Origin: CAVQRC01 sp963715045
GTDB taxonomy: Bacteria > Planctomycetota > Planctomycetia > Pirellulales > Lacipirellulaceae
Direction of reading: 5' to 3'
Assembly: GCA_963715045.1 (NCBI GenBank)
Contig: CAVQRC010000004.1
Location: forward strand, 924,898-988,897
DNA: 64,000 bases
Shown here: positions 1 to 10,308 of the stretch, in pieces
How the letters are laid out: each line of letters opens with the position of its first letter
Numbering within the stretch: the stretch's first letter is position 1
Translations under genes and position numbers: made by a program
Notes under the pieces: generated by a model
Seen by the model: the letters and a program-made list of their open reading frames with translations, nothing else
What the model was told of the DNA's origin: nothing
Databases searched by the model: none

Positions 1-1455
1 GAATCCCTGGGCGTGTTCGTTACTCTCAGCGAGTATTTTTCGACGACCACTTCGCTGGGGATTGAGTATCGCCCGGATGCAATCAGGCTCTACCAGACAC
101 TTTCCGAACCCCATCTGCCCACTTCGGATGAGAACGTGCTCGAGTCCTTGAGTCGCGGTCTGGCCGAAATCGCTGGCGGACGCCCCCTGCAGGACGGCGA
201 GTCGGCTGCCGAAGTTATTGGCAGGCAAGCGGCTCCGGATCTCGCAACCGACGCGGCGACAGCGGGCTGCCTTGTGATGAATCCGCTTGCTGCGTCACGC
301 ACGATTTCTTTTCATCTCGAACAGCACAGACCTTCGGGGAGTACGGAGGTCGCCCTCGAGTCTCCCCACGACCTGTGGGGCCCTCCGCCGACGCACTTTG
401 CTCGAGACGTCCCGGGCTGCGGTTTTGCCTGGGTTCCAGCTCAGTGTCCGGAGCCTCCGCCCGTGCCGCTGGCCGAGGGTTGCGTCCTCCGCAATGAGTT
501 GTTCGAAGTGCTCATCGACGAGCAGTCGGGCGGTATCCGTTCGGTGCATCGGTGGGGGAAGCGAGGGAATTTGCTCTCCCAGCAGCTGGCATTCCGCCTT
601 GCCGCAGGCGAAGCGGCGGAGCCGCCGCGATACAGCCAGATGATCGCCGACTGCGTCGAAGTGTCTGCCGCGACGTCGGCATGCGGCGAAATCACGAGCA
701 CAGGCCGGTTGCTGGAGCCGACCGGCAGGACGATCGCCTCGTATCGCCAGTCGGTGAGATTGTGTCGCCGCTCCAACCGCTTGCTTTTCGGATTTCAGAT
801 TCAGCAGGAGGTCGACGAGTTCGCTTCGCAGTCACCCGTAGCGGTCGTGGTGCGGTGGGCACTGCCACGTGAACCCGACGCGGTGTGGTGCGGGCTGCAG
901 GATGCACTCATTCCGACCACGTTGGACCAACTCACGGCGGCTGAGTTCGTCACCGCTGGCTGGACTGATCTGCGGACGACATTCTTTCCATCCGCTCCGC
1001 TGCACCATGTTCGTTCCGGACCGAACACGATCGATTCATGGATTGCGCGGAAAGCTCGCGAGCCACGGATCATCTGGCGGATGGCGGTCGCTTTCGACGA
1101 GCAGGCGATTGCCGATACGGCGGTCTGGCTGGCCCAGGGAGAAGCAACGCCGCGGTACGCGTCCACCGTCAGCGAGCCTTCCCAATCTGCCGGCTGGCTG
1201 GCCCGCATCGCGCCGCGGAATGTACGCCTGACCGCCATTTGCCCAGTTGCCAACGAGAAGGCCTTGCGACTCCGAATCCAGGAGACGGCAGGGCAGGCCA
1301 CCGACTGCGAGCTGGAGCTGTTTCGGCCGCTAGTGGCGGCGCGGAGGGTTGACTTGCAAGGTACGCTCCGCTGTGAGATACCCTTAGCGGAGTCTGGAGT
1401 AATGATCTCCCTCCGCGGTTACGAATGGGTAGAGATCGAACTCCGCTGGGAGTGA
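1..1455 (+). CDS. C-terminal part of a GH38-like glycoside hydrolase (5' end outside window)
   Basis: The frame is open from the left edge and 484 codons precede the stop, so the start and the N-terminal catalytic part are missing. The visible part is beta-sandwich-like. The stretch coded at about 481-545 (an LRNELFEVLID segment followed by SGGIRSVH) resembles the C-terminal domains of family 38 alpha-mannosidase-like proteins, where the catalytic barrel is followed by domains beginning L-x-N-x-x-x-x-V-x-x-D. No catalytic Asp can be checked here. It ends 77 bases before cmk, same strand. The family call rests on this one recognisable region, so substrate is unknown; another large sugar-hydrolase family with a similar C-terminal sandwich remains possible. 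Confidence 0.55.
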   Translation, partial: ESLGVFVTLSEYFSTTTSLGIEYRPDAIRLYQTLSEPHLPTSDENVLESLSRGLAEIAGGRPLQDGESAAEVIGRQAAPDLATDAATAGCLVMNPLAASRTISFHLEQHRPSGSTEVALESPHDLWGPPPTHFARDVPGCGFAWVPAQCPEPPPVPLAEGCVLRNELFEVLIDEQSGGIRSVHRWGKRGNLLSQQLAFRLAAGEAAEPPRYSQMIADCVEVSAATSACGEITSTGRLLEPTGRTIASYRQSVRLCRRSNRLLFGFQIQQEVDEFASQSPVAVVVRWALPREPDAVWCGLQDALIPTTLDQLTAAEFVTAGWTDLRTTFFPSAPLHHVRSGPNTIDSWIARKAREPRIIWRMAVAFDEQAIADTAVWLAQGEATPRYASTVSEPSQSAGWLARIAPRNVRLTAICPVANEKALRLRIQETAGQATDCELELFRPLVAARRVDLQGTLRCEIPLAESGVMISLRGYEWVEIELRWE

Positions 1456-1532
1456 TTGGATTGGTCAAAGGGCCCGATTCGGGTGAAGGGACCGCATCCG
1501 ACCGGATGGCCGAGGGGTGCATCGCAGATCGC

Positions 1533-2186
1533 ATGATTGTGACGATTGATGGTCCGGCGGGAGCAGGTAAGAGCAGCGCTGCTCGAGCGCTCGCCAAACG
1601 CCTGGGCTTTCGCTTTCTGGACACGGGAGCCATGTATCGAGCCGTTGTCTACGCCGCTCTCCAAGCGGGCGTCGACTTGGAGGACGGGCAGGCCCTCGAG
1701 CGAATCGCCCAGACGATCGGCATCGATGTCACCGACGATCACGTGTTTCTTGACGGTCAAGACGTCACGGGTCAGATTCGCACGTTCGACATTACTTCCA
1801 AGACCCGTTACGCCGCGGATCATCCTGGCGTCCGGAAACACCTCGTCGAGCTGCAACGTGCCGCGGCAGACGGTCTCGATGTCGTCACCGAAGGCCGCGA
1901 TCAGGCCACGGTGGTGTTTCCCCACGCCGAGTGCAAGATCTTCCTTACGGCCAGTCCCGCCGAGCGGGCCAGGCGACGGTATCACGATCTGATCGGCCGC
2001 CACGAACGGGTCACCTACGATGACGTGCTGCAAAAACAACAGGATCGGGATCGCCGGGACATCGAACGAAAAGTCGGCGGCCTGATCAAGCATCCCGATG
2101 CCATCGAGGTCAATACCGATCACGCGTCCCCCGATGAGGTCGTCGATCGCCTCGAGACAATCGTGAGGCTCCAGGCCTCCAACTAG
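1533..2186 (+). CDS. cmk: Cytidylate kinase
   Basis: This enzyme phosphorylates CMP/dCMP with ATP in cytoplasmic pyrimidine nucleotide supply. The protein has 217 residues, normal for the family. The P-loop GPAGAGKSS is at residues 7-15, and DTGAMYRAV, which contacts the nucleotide, follows at about residue 35. Then come the TEGRDQATVVFP segment (usually GRDIGTVVFP) and an ARRRYHD lid near residue 155. The ATG at 1533 is chosen because it places the P-loop six residues in, as in homologues; an ATG at 1506 in the same frame would add nine residues. The order cmk-rpsA is a common bacterial gene pair, which supports both calls. Confidence 0.95.
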   Translation: MIVTIDGPAGAGKSSAARALAKRLGFRFLDTGAMYRAVVYAALQAGVDLEDGQALERIAQTIGIDVTDDHVFLDGQDVTGQIRTFDITSKTRYAADHPGVRKHLVELQRAAADGLDVVTEGRDQATVVFPHAECKIFLTASPAERARRRYHDLIGRHERVTYDDVLQKQQDRDRRDIERKVGGLIKHPDAIEVNTDHASPDEVVDRLETIVRLQASN

Positions 2187-2311
2187 CGATTGTCCCCCTC
2201 TCTTCGAATTGCTACACTCACCGATTCGACTTCTCGATCTGGATCGCCCGCGACGGCGCGTGCGCGGTGGATCGACCTCCTAGGGTTCACTCCCGTTTTT
2301 CCCTGTCTTGC

Positions 2312-4280
<1,969 letters not shown>

Positions 4281-4479
4281 CCAGTACGGGATCAAGCCGA
4301 CGTCTCAAAAACTTTGACGCGCAACCGCTGCTGCCTGTGTGATCGGCATCGCCCGAAACCCGGGTATATCCGGCTTACCGTGTCACGTTTTCGCTAGTTT
4401 GCAGAGTCGCCAGAGATTGCGCCGATAGTCTAGGTGTTCATGACCCATCGCATGCTCAACCTCGACCTGGCAAATATCT

Positions 4480-5358
4480 ATGGCGGTTCCCAAGAAGAAG
4501 CGGCGACGTGAAGCTGGATCCGCGGTACAGACTCCCCTCGAGACGTACCTCCGCGAGATCAACGAAACTTCGCTGCTGTCGGCGGCGGAAGAGCAGGAGC
4601 TGGCGATCCGGATCGGTGAAGGAGACGCCCCCGCTCGCGATCGAATGGTTCGCGCAAACCTGCGACTCGTCGTCAACATTGCCCGCGGGTACTCCGGCAA
4701 AGGACTCGGACTGCAGGATCTGATCGAGGAGGGTAATCTTGGACTGCTCAGAGCGGTGGAGGGTTTCGATCCCGCGATGGGTACCCGGTTCAGCACCTAC
4801 GCCAGCTATTGGATCAAGCAGTCGATCAAGCGGGCCCTGATCAATACGGGCAAGACGATCCGCATTCCTGCGTACATGGTGGAGTTACTCTCGAAGTGGC
4901 GCCGGGCGAGTGCCCGCCTGACCGAGGAACTCGGCCGGTCGCCGACCCCGGAAGAGATCGCCCGGGTGCTGGGGCTTCCGAAGAAGAAGCTGCCGATCAT
5001 CAAGAAGGCCATCAAGATCTACAACGCCACGCCGCACACGGACCAGACCGAGGCCGGATGGACCCTCGGCGACATGGTCATGGACGAAAGGCTTCAGAGC
5101 CCTGACGACGCGCTCGTAGAGAGCGATTGTCTGCGCCATGTGCTCGAATTGCTGGAGACCATGGGTGATCGCGAAGCGACGGTCCTCCGAATGCGGTTTG
5201 GCCTCGACGACAACGATCCCAGAACGCTCAAGGAAATCGGCGAGCAGTTGGGGCTCACTCGCGAACGCGTGCGACAGATCGAAACCGAAGCGCTGAGAAA
5301 AATGGCCGATAGCATGGAAGACCCCCGAGAGCGGGCGCTTCTCGAAAACCGCCTTTAG
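4480..5358 (+). CDS. RNA polymerase sigma-70 family factor, group 2 (RpoD/RpoS-like)
   Basis: A sigma factor that directs RNA polymerase to promoters. The protein has 292 residues and lacks region 1.1, so it is a short group 2-type or a trimmed primary factor. Region 1.2 is at about residues 19-50 (PLETYLREINETSLLS). Region 2 spans about 55-125 with NLRLVVNIARGY, DLIEEGNLGLLRAVEGFD and the -10 recognition helix TRFSTYASYWIKQSIKRA. Region 3 follows, and region 4.2 has the helix-turn-helix EIGEQLGLTRERVRQIE at about 250-270. The ATG at 4480 is followed by a Lys/Arg-rich start. No good Shine-Dalgarno is visible. It lies 199 bases after rpsA on the same strand. Confidence 0.93.
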   Translation: MAVPKKKRRREAGSAVQTPLETYLREINETSLLSAAEEQELAIRIGEGDAPARDRMVRANLRLVVNIARGYSGKGLGLQDLIEEGNLGLLRAVEGFDPAMGTRFSTYASYWIKQSIKRALINTGKTIRIPAYMVELLSKWRRASARLTEELGRSPTPEEIARVLGLPKKKLPIIKKAIKIYNATPHTDQTEAGWTLGDMVMDERLQSPDDALVESDCLRHVLELLETMGDREATVLRMRFGLDDNDPRTLKEIGEQLGLTRERVRQIETEALRKMADSMEDPRERALLENRL

Positions 5359-5454
5359 AGGCGCTCGTTGAAGTTCCGCGGCACGCGAAATGAGGCCGCG
5401 GACGTCCCCCGTTGTGCCTTCTATCCAGGCTGGCCTGCCTGGTGAGCGAGCAGA

Positions 5455-5474
5455 TCGTCGGGGCGCCCCGACGA
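5455..5474. promoter_or_regulatory. 20-bp perfect palindrome between the sigma factor and the BON gene
   Basis: TCGTCGGGGCGCCCCGACGA reads identically on both strands. It lies 96 bases after the sigma gene stop and 160 bases before the BON gene ATG. A smaller hairpin (CCAGGC, 6-base loop, GCCTGG) is just upstream at 5425-5442. No T-run follows immediately, so a standard terminator is not clear; a dimeric regulator site or an RNA stem are both possible. Function is inferred only from symmetry. Confidence 0.4.
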
Positions 5475-5633
5475 CCATCGCGACCTTTTGAAGCTCGAAA
5501 TCGAACAGAATTATCCCTACCCGTGGGCCCTCGGAGCGGTGGCCACCAGATTCCGCGCAAACCGGCACGATTGTTGCGGATCCGCTCGCCGGACGCACAG
5601 CCCTTTCCCATTTCGATTCTGCCAGGTGAAAAC

Positions 5634-5912
5634 ATGTATCACGTAACAGGTCACGCGGCTGACGGTAACACGACTGAAATCAAGCGGCGGATTACCAATG
5701 TCCTATGGCATCGCGGCGTAACATGTCCGACGAAACTCGAAATCGAAGTAACGGGCGGGACCGTGACGCTTCGCGGGGTCGTTCGCTCCTTTTACGAGCG
5801 GCAGCTTTGCCTTTCGTGCGTTCAACACGTGCCTGGAGTTCTCAATCTGGTCGACATGCTCAAGGTTGAGTGGCCAGCGACTCCAGAACGCGCGGTGACC
5901 GTGCCGGCCTGA
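5634..5912 (+). CDS. Small BON-domain protein
   Basis: A 92-residue protein. Residues about 15-80 follow the BON pattern: an N-terminal helix (IKRRITNVLWHRG), then VTGGTVTLRGVV, a helix with conserved hydrophobics (YERQLCLSCVQHVPGV), and a closing LNLVDMLKV strand. BON domains in other proteins contact membranes or ligands; no signal peptide is seen here, so location is open. The ATG at 5634 is chosen because AGGTG lies seven bases before it and all homology starts after it; the frame is open further upstream but that part is Arg/Pro-rich. It stands alone, facing the convergent enolase-family gene. Confidence 0.72.
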   Translation: MYHVTGHAADGNTTEIKRRITNVLWHRGVTCPTKLEIEVTGGTVTLRGVVRSFYERQLCLSCVQHVPGVLNLVDMLKVEWPATPERAVTVPA

Positions 5913-5985
5913 CGAGCGTCGAGCTGTCGCGAAGGCTGGCACCGAAGGCCATACATCCTCCTGAGAGCGTTTCGATCCTCGGCCC

Positions 5986-7155
5986 TCAGGCAATCTCAAA
6001 TCGCTGCAATGCCCGGCGATCGACTTCGATCCCCAGTCCTGGCTTGGACGGCAAGGGAATTACACCGTTCTCGATCTTCAGCTCGTCCTGGACGAGGTGC
6101 TTTCGGAGCAGTGAATCGCAGAGGTCGGCCGGCAGAAACTCGATGTAGGGGCAGTGCGGCGTCACGGCAGCCAGATGGGCAGTGGCGGCGATGCTGATGC
6201 CGGTCTTCCAACAGTGTGGGACCACCCGTCGCCCTCGCTCGGCAGCCAGTTCACAAACGCGGCGAGCCTCCGTCAGTCCCCCGACGCGTCCCACATCGGG
6301 TTGGACGACATCAACCCGGCCCACATCCATGAGTTCCAGGAATTCGAATCGGGTGTTTTGCCATTCGCCGGCAGCCACGGCGATTGGCGACCGCTCATGG
6401 AGCAATCGATAACCGGCCAGGTCGTCGATGCACAACGGTGTTTCGATGAAATAGATATCCAGATCTTCCCAATCGCAGAGTGTCGCGAGGGCTCGCTCCG
6501 GGTCTGACCAGGTGTACTGCACGTCCACCATCATCACGAAGTCCGGCCCAACCGCGTTGCGGCAAGCAGCGACCACCTCGGTGATACGTTCGTCCGGCTC
6601 GTTCAGCCCGCTGTGGTTGTAGGGACCGCTGAGGGTCACCTCCATCTTGCCAGCCCGAAATCCCAGATCGCGTGCGCGGACCGCCCACTCCACCAGCGAA
6701 TCGCGGTACTCGGCGAAACTGCCGCCAGTCGGTTGCAGCGAGGCATAGGGCACGATGTGATCTTTGGCGGCCTCGCCCAGGAGTTTCCAACACGGCTGAC
6801 CCTGGGCTTTTCCGCAGATGTCCCACAGCGCCATGTCGAGGGCACCGATGGCACAGATCAATGCACCCCGGCGGCCATTCATGGCACTGCCCTGATACAG
6901 CTTCTCCCAAATCCGCTCGGGTTCGAGCGGGTTCTCGCCGATCAGCATATCCTTGAGCCCCATGCCCATCGTGTGGGTGCTGGGAGCTTCGATGCAGGCC
7001 TTGGCAATCCACGGATTCACATCCGTTTCGCCAACGCCCGTGATGCCTTCATCGGTTTCGACGAAAACGACGATGTCATCCTGGGCACTCGATGTGGCAT
7101 CGGTACGCAGGTCGGGTACGAGCAGCGTGTGGCACTGAACGTCGGTAATCTTCAC
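5986..7155 (-). CDS. Enolase-superfamily enzyme, mandelate racemase subgroup (probable sugar-acid dehydratase)
   Basis: These enzymes abstract the proton next to a carboxylate using Mg2+. The protein has 389 residues. The metal-binding carboxylates are visible as VMMVDVQ (D), YFIETP (E) and AAGEW (E). The general base His of the mandelate racemase subgroup fits VVPHCWKTG near residue 320. The Lys motif on strand two is GKMEV rather than a clean KxK. N-terminal lid and (beta/alpha)7-beta barrel proportions are normal. The GTG start at 7155 is four bases from the lipoprotein stop, so translation is probably coupled in one operon with the upstream lipoprotein and DUF1559 genes. D-galactonate or similar sugar acids are typical substrates of close families; the substrate here cannot be set. 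Confidence 0.92.
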   Translation of the reverse strand: MKITDVQCHTLLVPDLRTDATSSAQDDIVVFVETDEGITGVGETDVNPWIAKACIEAPSTHTMGMGLKDMLIGENPLEPERIWEKLYQGSAMNGRRGALICAIGALDMALWDICGKAQGQPCWKLLGEAAKDHIVPYASLQPTGGSFAEYRDSLVEWAVRARDLGFRAGKMEVTLSGPYNHSGLNEPDERITEVVAACRNAVGPDFVMMVDVQYTWSDPERALATLCDWEDLDIYFIETPLCIDDLAGYRLLHERSPIAVAAGEWQNTRFEFLELMDVGRVDVVQPDVGRVGGLTEARRVCELAAERGRRVVPHCWKTGISIAATAHLAAVTPHCPYIEFLPADLCDSLLRKHLVQDELKIENGVIPLPSKPGLGIEVDRRALQRFEIA

Positions 7156-7158
7156 AGG

Positions 7159-7563
7159 TCACTTCGTGGTGAGATCGAAGTTCTGCTGATTGACGCCCGG
7201 TTCGACGATCATTGTGAGTTCCGTCTGGTCGTTGTACTTGGGTGGAAGCACTTCGGCGAGGATCGGTTGCACGGGACTGTCGGGCGTGTCGTAGAGTCTC
7301 TGCTGGCCAACAACTTTGTTGACACGGACTTCGACCTTCACCTCCCCAAATGGAACCTGAGCTTTGTATTTGCCGTTTTCGAGGGCCGCGCCGGACGTTG
7401 CCGACTTGCCATCGGTGGGAAAGAAGGCGATCGATCCCATTTCGGCAGGCGTGCCGTCGACGGTCACTGTTCCCTCAACCACGGCGGTGGTCGGCGGCTC
7501 GCCGCAGCCCGCGGCGAGGGTCAGGAGCACCACCCAGAGGATCCATGCACAGCGGAGGTTCAT
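7159..7563 (-). CDS. Small lipoprotein with a transthyretin/carboxypeptidase-regulatory-like fold
   Basis: A 134-residue protein. Residues 1-20 form a lipoprotein signal (MNLRCAWILWVVLLTLAAGC) with lipobox LAAGC, so the mature protein should be membrane-anchored by Cys20. The rest reads VEGTVTVDGTPAEMGSIAFFPTDG, then GKYKAQVPFGEVKVEVRV, the pattern of small planctomycete beta-sandwich lipoproteins related to carboxypeptidase regulatory domains. The ATG at 7563 is chosen because it gives the signal; the frame opens further upstream without one. It sits between a DUF1559 gene and the enolase-family gene, 49 and 3 bases away, a frequent planctomycete arrangement. Confidence 0.82.
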   Translation of the reverse strand: MNLRCAWILWVVLLTLAAGCGEPPTTAVVEGTVTVDGTPAEMGSIAFFPTDGKSATSGAALENGKYKAQVPFGEVKVEVRVNKVVGQQRLYDTPDSPVQPILAEVLPPKYNDQTELTMIVEPGVNQQNFDLTTK

Positions 7564-7612
7564 TCGAGTCGACCTTGAGGAGGAACGGTGAAGGGAGATA
7601 CGCTGCCAGCGA

Positions 7613-8581
7613 TTACTCGTCGAAGCTGCTGACTTCACCGCCGTTCATCGAGCCCAGCGCTTGCCAGACGTTCAACGCGATGCTGTTGGAGATCGACCGT
7701 TGCGACCCGTCGCAGAGGGCCACGTTGACTCCGCCGGGGTGGCGACTTCTGGCTGCGACGACCTGCGATTGCGAGCTTCCCGCGACGGCGGGCATCAACG
7801 GATCGTTCGTCCGTTGAAACCATCCGTTCTGGATGATGTCCGGGGCCGAGGTGTTCGGTGTGAGCAGGGTGTGAAAGCGGAACGTTCCGTCGTCGTTCTG
7901 GATGTCTCCCCGCCAGTCGTTGTCCTGATCACTCCAGGCCTTGAGCAGTTCTGACATCAGGAGGGTTTTCGCGGTTCCGTCGGTAATGTGGGCGAAAGAC
8001 GTCTCACGCGGTGTCGCCCGATTGCCGTCCATATGAGAAAAGGGGGCTTTTCCTTCGGGCTCAGGCCGTTGGCCGTAGCGGGAATTGCCCCAATTGACGA
8101 CGTAGTTGCCGCGGCGGCGTTGGTAGTTGCCGACGGTCTGATCGGAGCCGATGTCGCTGGGGCAGTAATAGATCGTGACGTATTGTCCGGTGAGCCCCGC
8201 CAGCGTGCCGCCGATCGTCCCCGGGGGAAGGTAGAAGTGCGTGTCGATCTCGTTCTGGGAATCCAACGAGTGCTCTTCAATGTACGGCCAGAGGTACATC
8301 ACCCACGTCTGCCGCGGTGTGTTGGTCGAACCGATCGGGAGACGGTTCTTGGCACCGTGATAGAGGTGCATCGCAAGACCCCATTGCTTGAGTCGATTGC
8401 GACATTGGGTGCGCATGGCCGACTCGCGTGCCGACTGCACTGCTGGAAGCAGCAGGGCCACAAGAATTCCGATGATGGCGATCACCACAAGCAGCTCAAC
8501 AAGCGTAAACGCGGATCTTCCTCGTGACACGTTCGATACCTCGGTGGTGGACTCTTCCGCGGCAGCTCGGGTCGAAAACAA
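7613..8581 (-). CDS. DUF1559 prepilin-like protein
   Basis: A 322-residue protein with a type IV prepilin cleavage/methylation signal, RSAFTLVELLVVIAIIGIL, at about residues 22-41, followed by ALLLPAVQSARESAMRTQCRNRLKQ, the standard opening of the large planctomycete DUF1559 family. The C-terminus has the family's closing motif: RHPGGVNVALCDGSQRSISN, then WQALGSMNGGE. Cleavage before Phe of the FTLVELL motif by a prepilin peptidase is expected from the family; assembly into a pilus or pseudopilus is not shown. It is the first gene of a probable three-gene operon with the lipoprotein and the enolase-family gene. Confidence 0.93.
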   Translation of the reverse strand: MFSTRAAAEESTTEVSNVSRGRSAFTLVELLVVIAIIGILVALLLPAVQSARESAMRTQCRNRLKQWGLAMHLYHGAKNRLPIGSTNTPRQTWVMYLWPYIEEHSLDSQNEIDTHFYLPPGTIGGTLAGLTGQYVTIYYCPSDIGSDQTVGNYQRRRGNYVVNWGNSRYGQRPEPEGKAPFSHMDGNRATPRETSFAHITDGTAKTLLMSELLKAWSDQDNDWRGDIQNDDGTFRFHTLLTPNTSAPDIIQNGWFQRTNDPLMPAVAGSSQSQVVAARSRHPGGVNVALCDGSQRSISNSIALNVWQALGSMNGGEVSSFDE

Positions 8582-8819
8582 CGCCTGATTTCAATCCTCG
8601 ATCGGCCCATCGTCCTCGGTCCCGCATCATACGGCGGTTATCAGAAACTCGCAAATGGCGCGTAGAACGAAGCTTCCTCGGGCGGCCGGCGGGGCCGCGG
8701 AGCATGTCGGTTCCGACGTCCCTGCGATCGCCTGCCGTGGCCCTGGCAGATGTCCAGCGTCCGGTGTCGTCCGGATTCGGGGCCGTCCTCCTGGATTGGG
8801 GGACCGCCTGGCACGCTTG

Positions 8820-10308
8820 CTAAGCCCAGACTCCGAATCGGGCCTCGGGTGGCGGCAGCGGATGGTCGATCTCCTCAATCCGGTAGCCGAATCCAGGACC
8901 CGCAAGCGTACTCAGGTCGACCTGTCCCTGTCTGCGGCGGTACAGCCCCGGATGCACGGCGGCCTCGGCTCGTGATGCTTCCGGATAGAACTGCATGGCA
9001 TTCGTTTCGACGCCTTCGATCGTGTCGGCATGGGCCGCCAGCAGGACGTGCGGGATCTGAGCCAGCATCGGGTTGGTGAGGTCCTGCACCATGAGCTGCA
9101 TCCCGTGCGCTCGTGCCCAGCAGAGCATGAGGATTGCAGACGTCTGCGTTTTACAAGTCTTCAACGCCACGCCATTCCAGCCAAGTTGGTAGCCCAGCCG
9201 GACATGCTGCCAATCGTGGGCGCTTTCGTCCATGAACAACGGTTTGCGGTTTGCGATGCTCCGCACGTCCAGGTGATCGTCGGCCAGCTCGTACGCAAAG
9301 GGTTGTTCGACATACAGGATCATGTCGTACGTGCCGCGTTGCTCGCTGAGGAGTCTATCGAGAATTTCATTGACGTAATCGACCTCACGGACCGTGCAGT
9401 TGAAGTCGACCGTGAGCCATTTGACGCGATGCTGTCGGGCCACCTGGGCAACGTTTACGATCCGGTCGTAGTCCCACGTCGCATCCGTGCCCCGCAGCTT
9501 GATCTTCAGGCACTTCAAACCATCGCGGTCGATCCAGTCGGCGAGTAGCACAGGGTATCCGTCGTCTGGCTCGTCACCATTGAGGTCACCCGGTTCCAGC
9601 GGATCGAGTCCGCCAACCAGATGCCAGGCAGAGAGTGTGCTGGCGGGTTCGGAAGCAAGGAACTCCTGGGGATAGCGGCCTCGAAAGGAAACCAGGTCGT
9701 CTGCCGGTTCGAGCCACTGGGCCAGGTCCGACGACATGAAACGATCGTTGTACGTTTGATACGTTGCTACACCGTGGAGATTGCCGAAGGCGTCATGCAG
9801 GGCGATGTCGAAGGGCGAGTTGCAGGTCAGGGCTGAGAGGTAGGGAATCGCCTGTCCGGATTGCTGACGGCAACGAGCGAGGACGTCGGGGAGCACGGCG
9901 TCGAGAAATGCCGCGCCGACTTCCAGGGGGTGTCCGCAGTGCTCGAGGGCAGGCCAGGCCGCAGCGAGCTGTCCTCGCCAGCTCGAGCATCGCTTGATAG
10001 CGGAGTTGGTAACCCAGCTCACTCGGCCAGGTCCACTGGACGCTCAGCGGGGTCTCACCCCACCCCGATGCGCGGCGGCCGTCTCGCCCTTCCACGACCA
10101 CTTGAGCTCGTGCACAAGTCACCGAGGTCAGTGTCTCGGCACCGAACTTGAGCGGCACACGGGTTTCAACCGGAAGCAGGTACAGCTCCGCCGCGACGAC
10201 GCGGACATCGGTTTCTTTCGAGCCCTGGGGAGCGATCGCTTCTCTGGGGGAATCGTCTGCCAAATCTGAACCCTCCTGGCGAGCGATTAAGGGCGGTGCG
10301 TCCGTCAC
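8820..10308 (-). CDS. Enolase-superfamily enzyme, muconate-lactonising/dipeptide-epimerase type (frameshifted)
   Basis: Reconstructed from two frames, about 495 residues. The N-terminal capping domain (VRVVAAELYLLPVETRVPL, then GWGETPLSVQW) is in the frame that starts at 10308. The barrel is in the +1 frame from about 9980 and carries the KxK pair (LKIKLRG), metal ligands in LTVDFNCT (D), YVEQPFAY (E) and FMDESAHD (D/E), and a C-terminal Lys (VALKTCKTQT), the Lys-Lys layout of the MLE subgroup rather than the His of the other enolase-like gene. Removing one base of the CC at 9973-9974 (plus strand) joins the frames as LELARQLAAAWPALEH. Its GTG start overlaps the HEAT gene stop (GTGA), so the two are probably co-translated. 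Confidence 0.82.
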
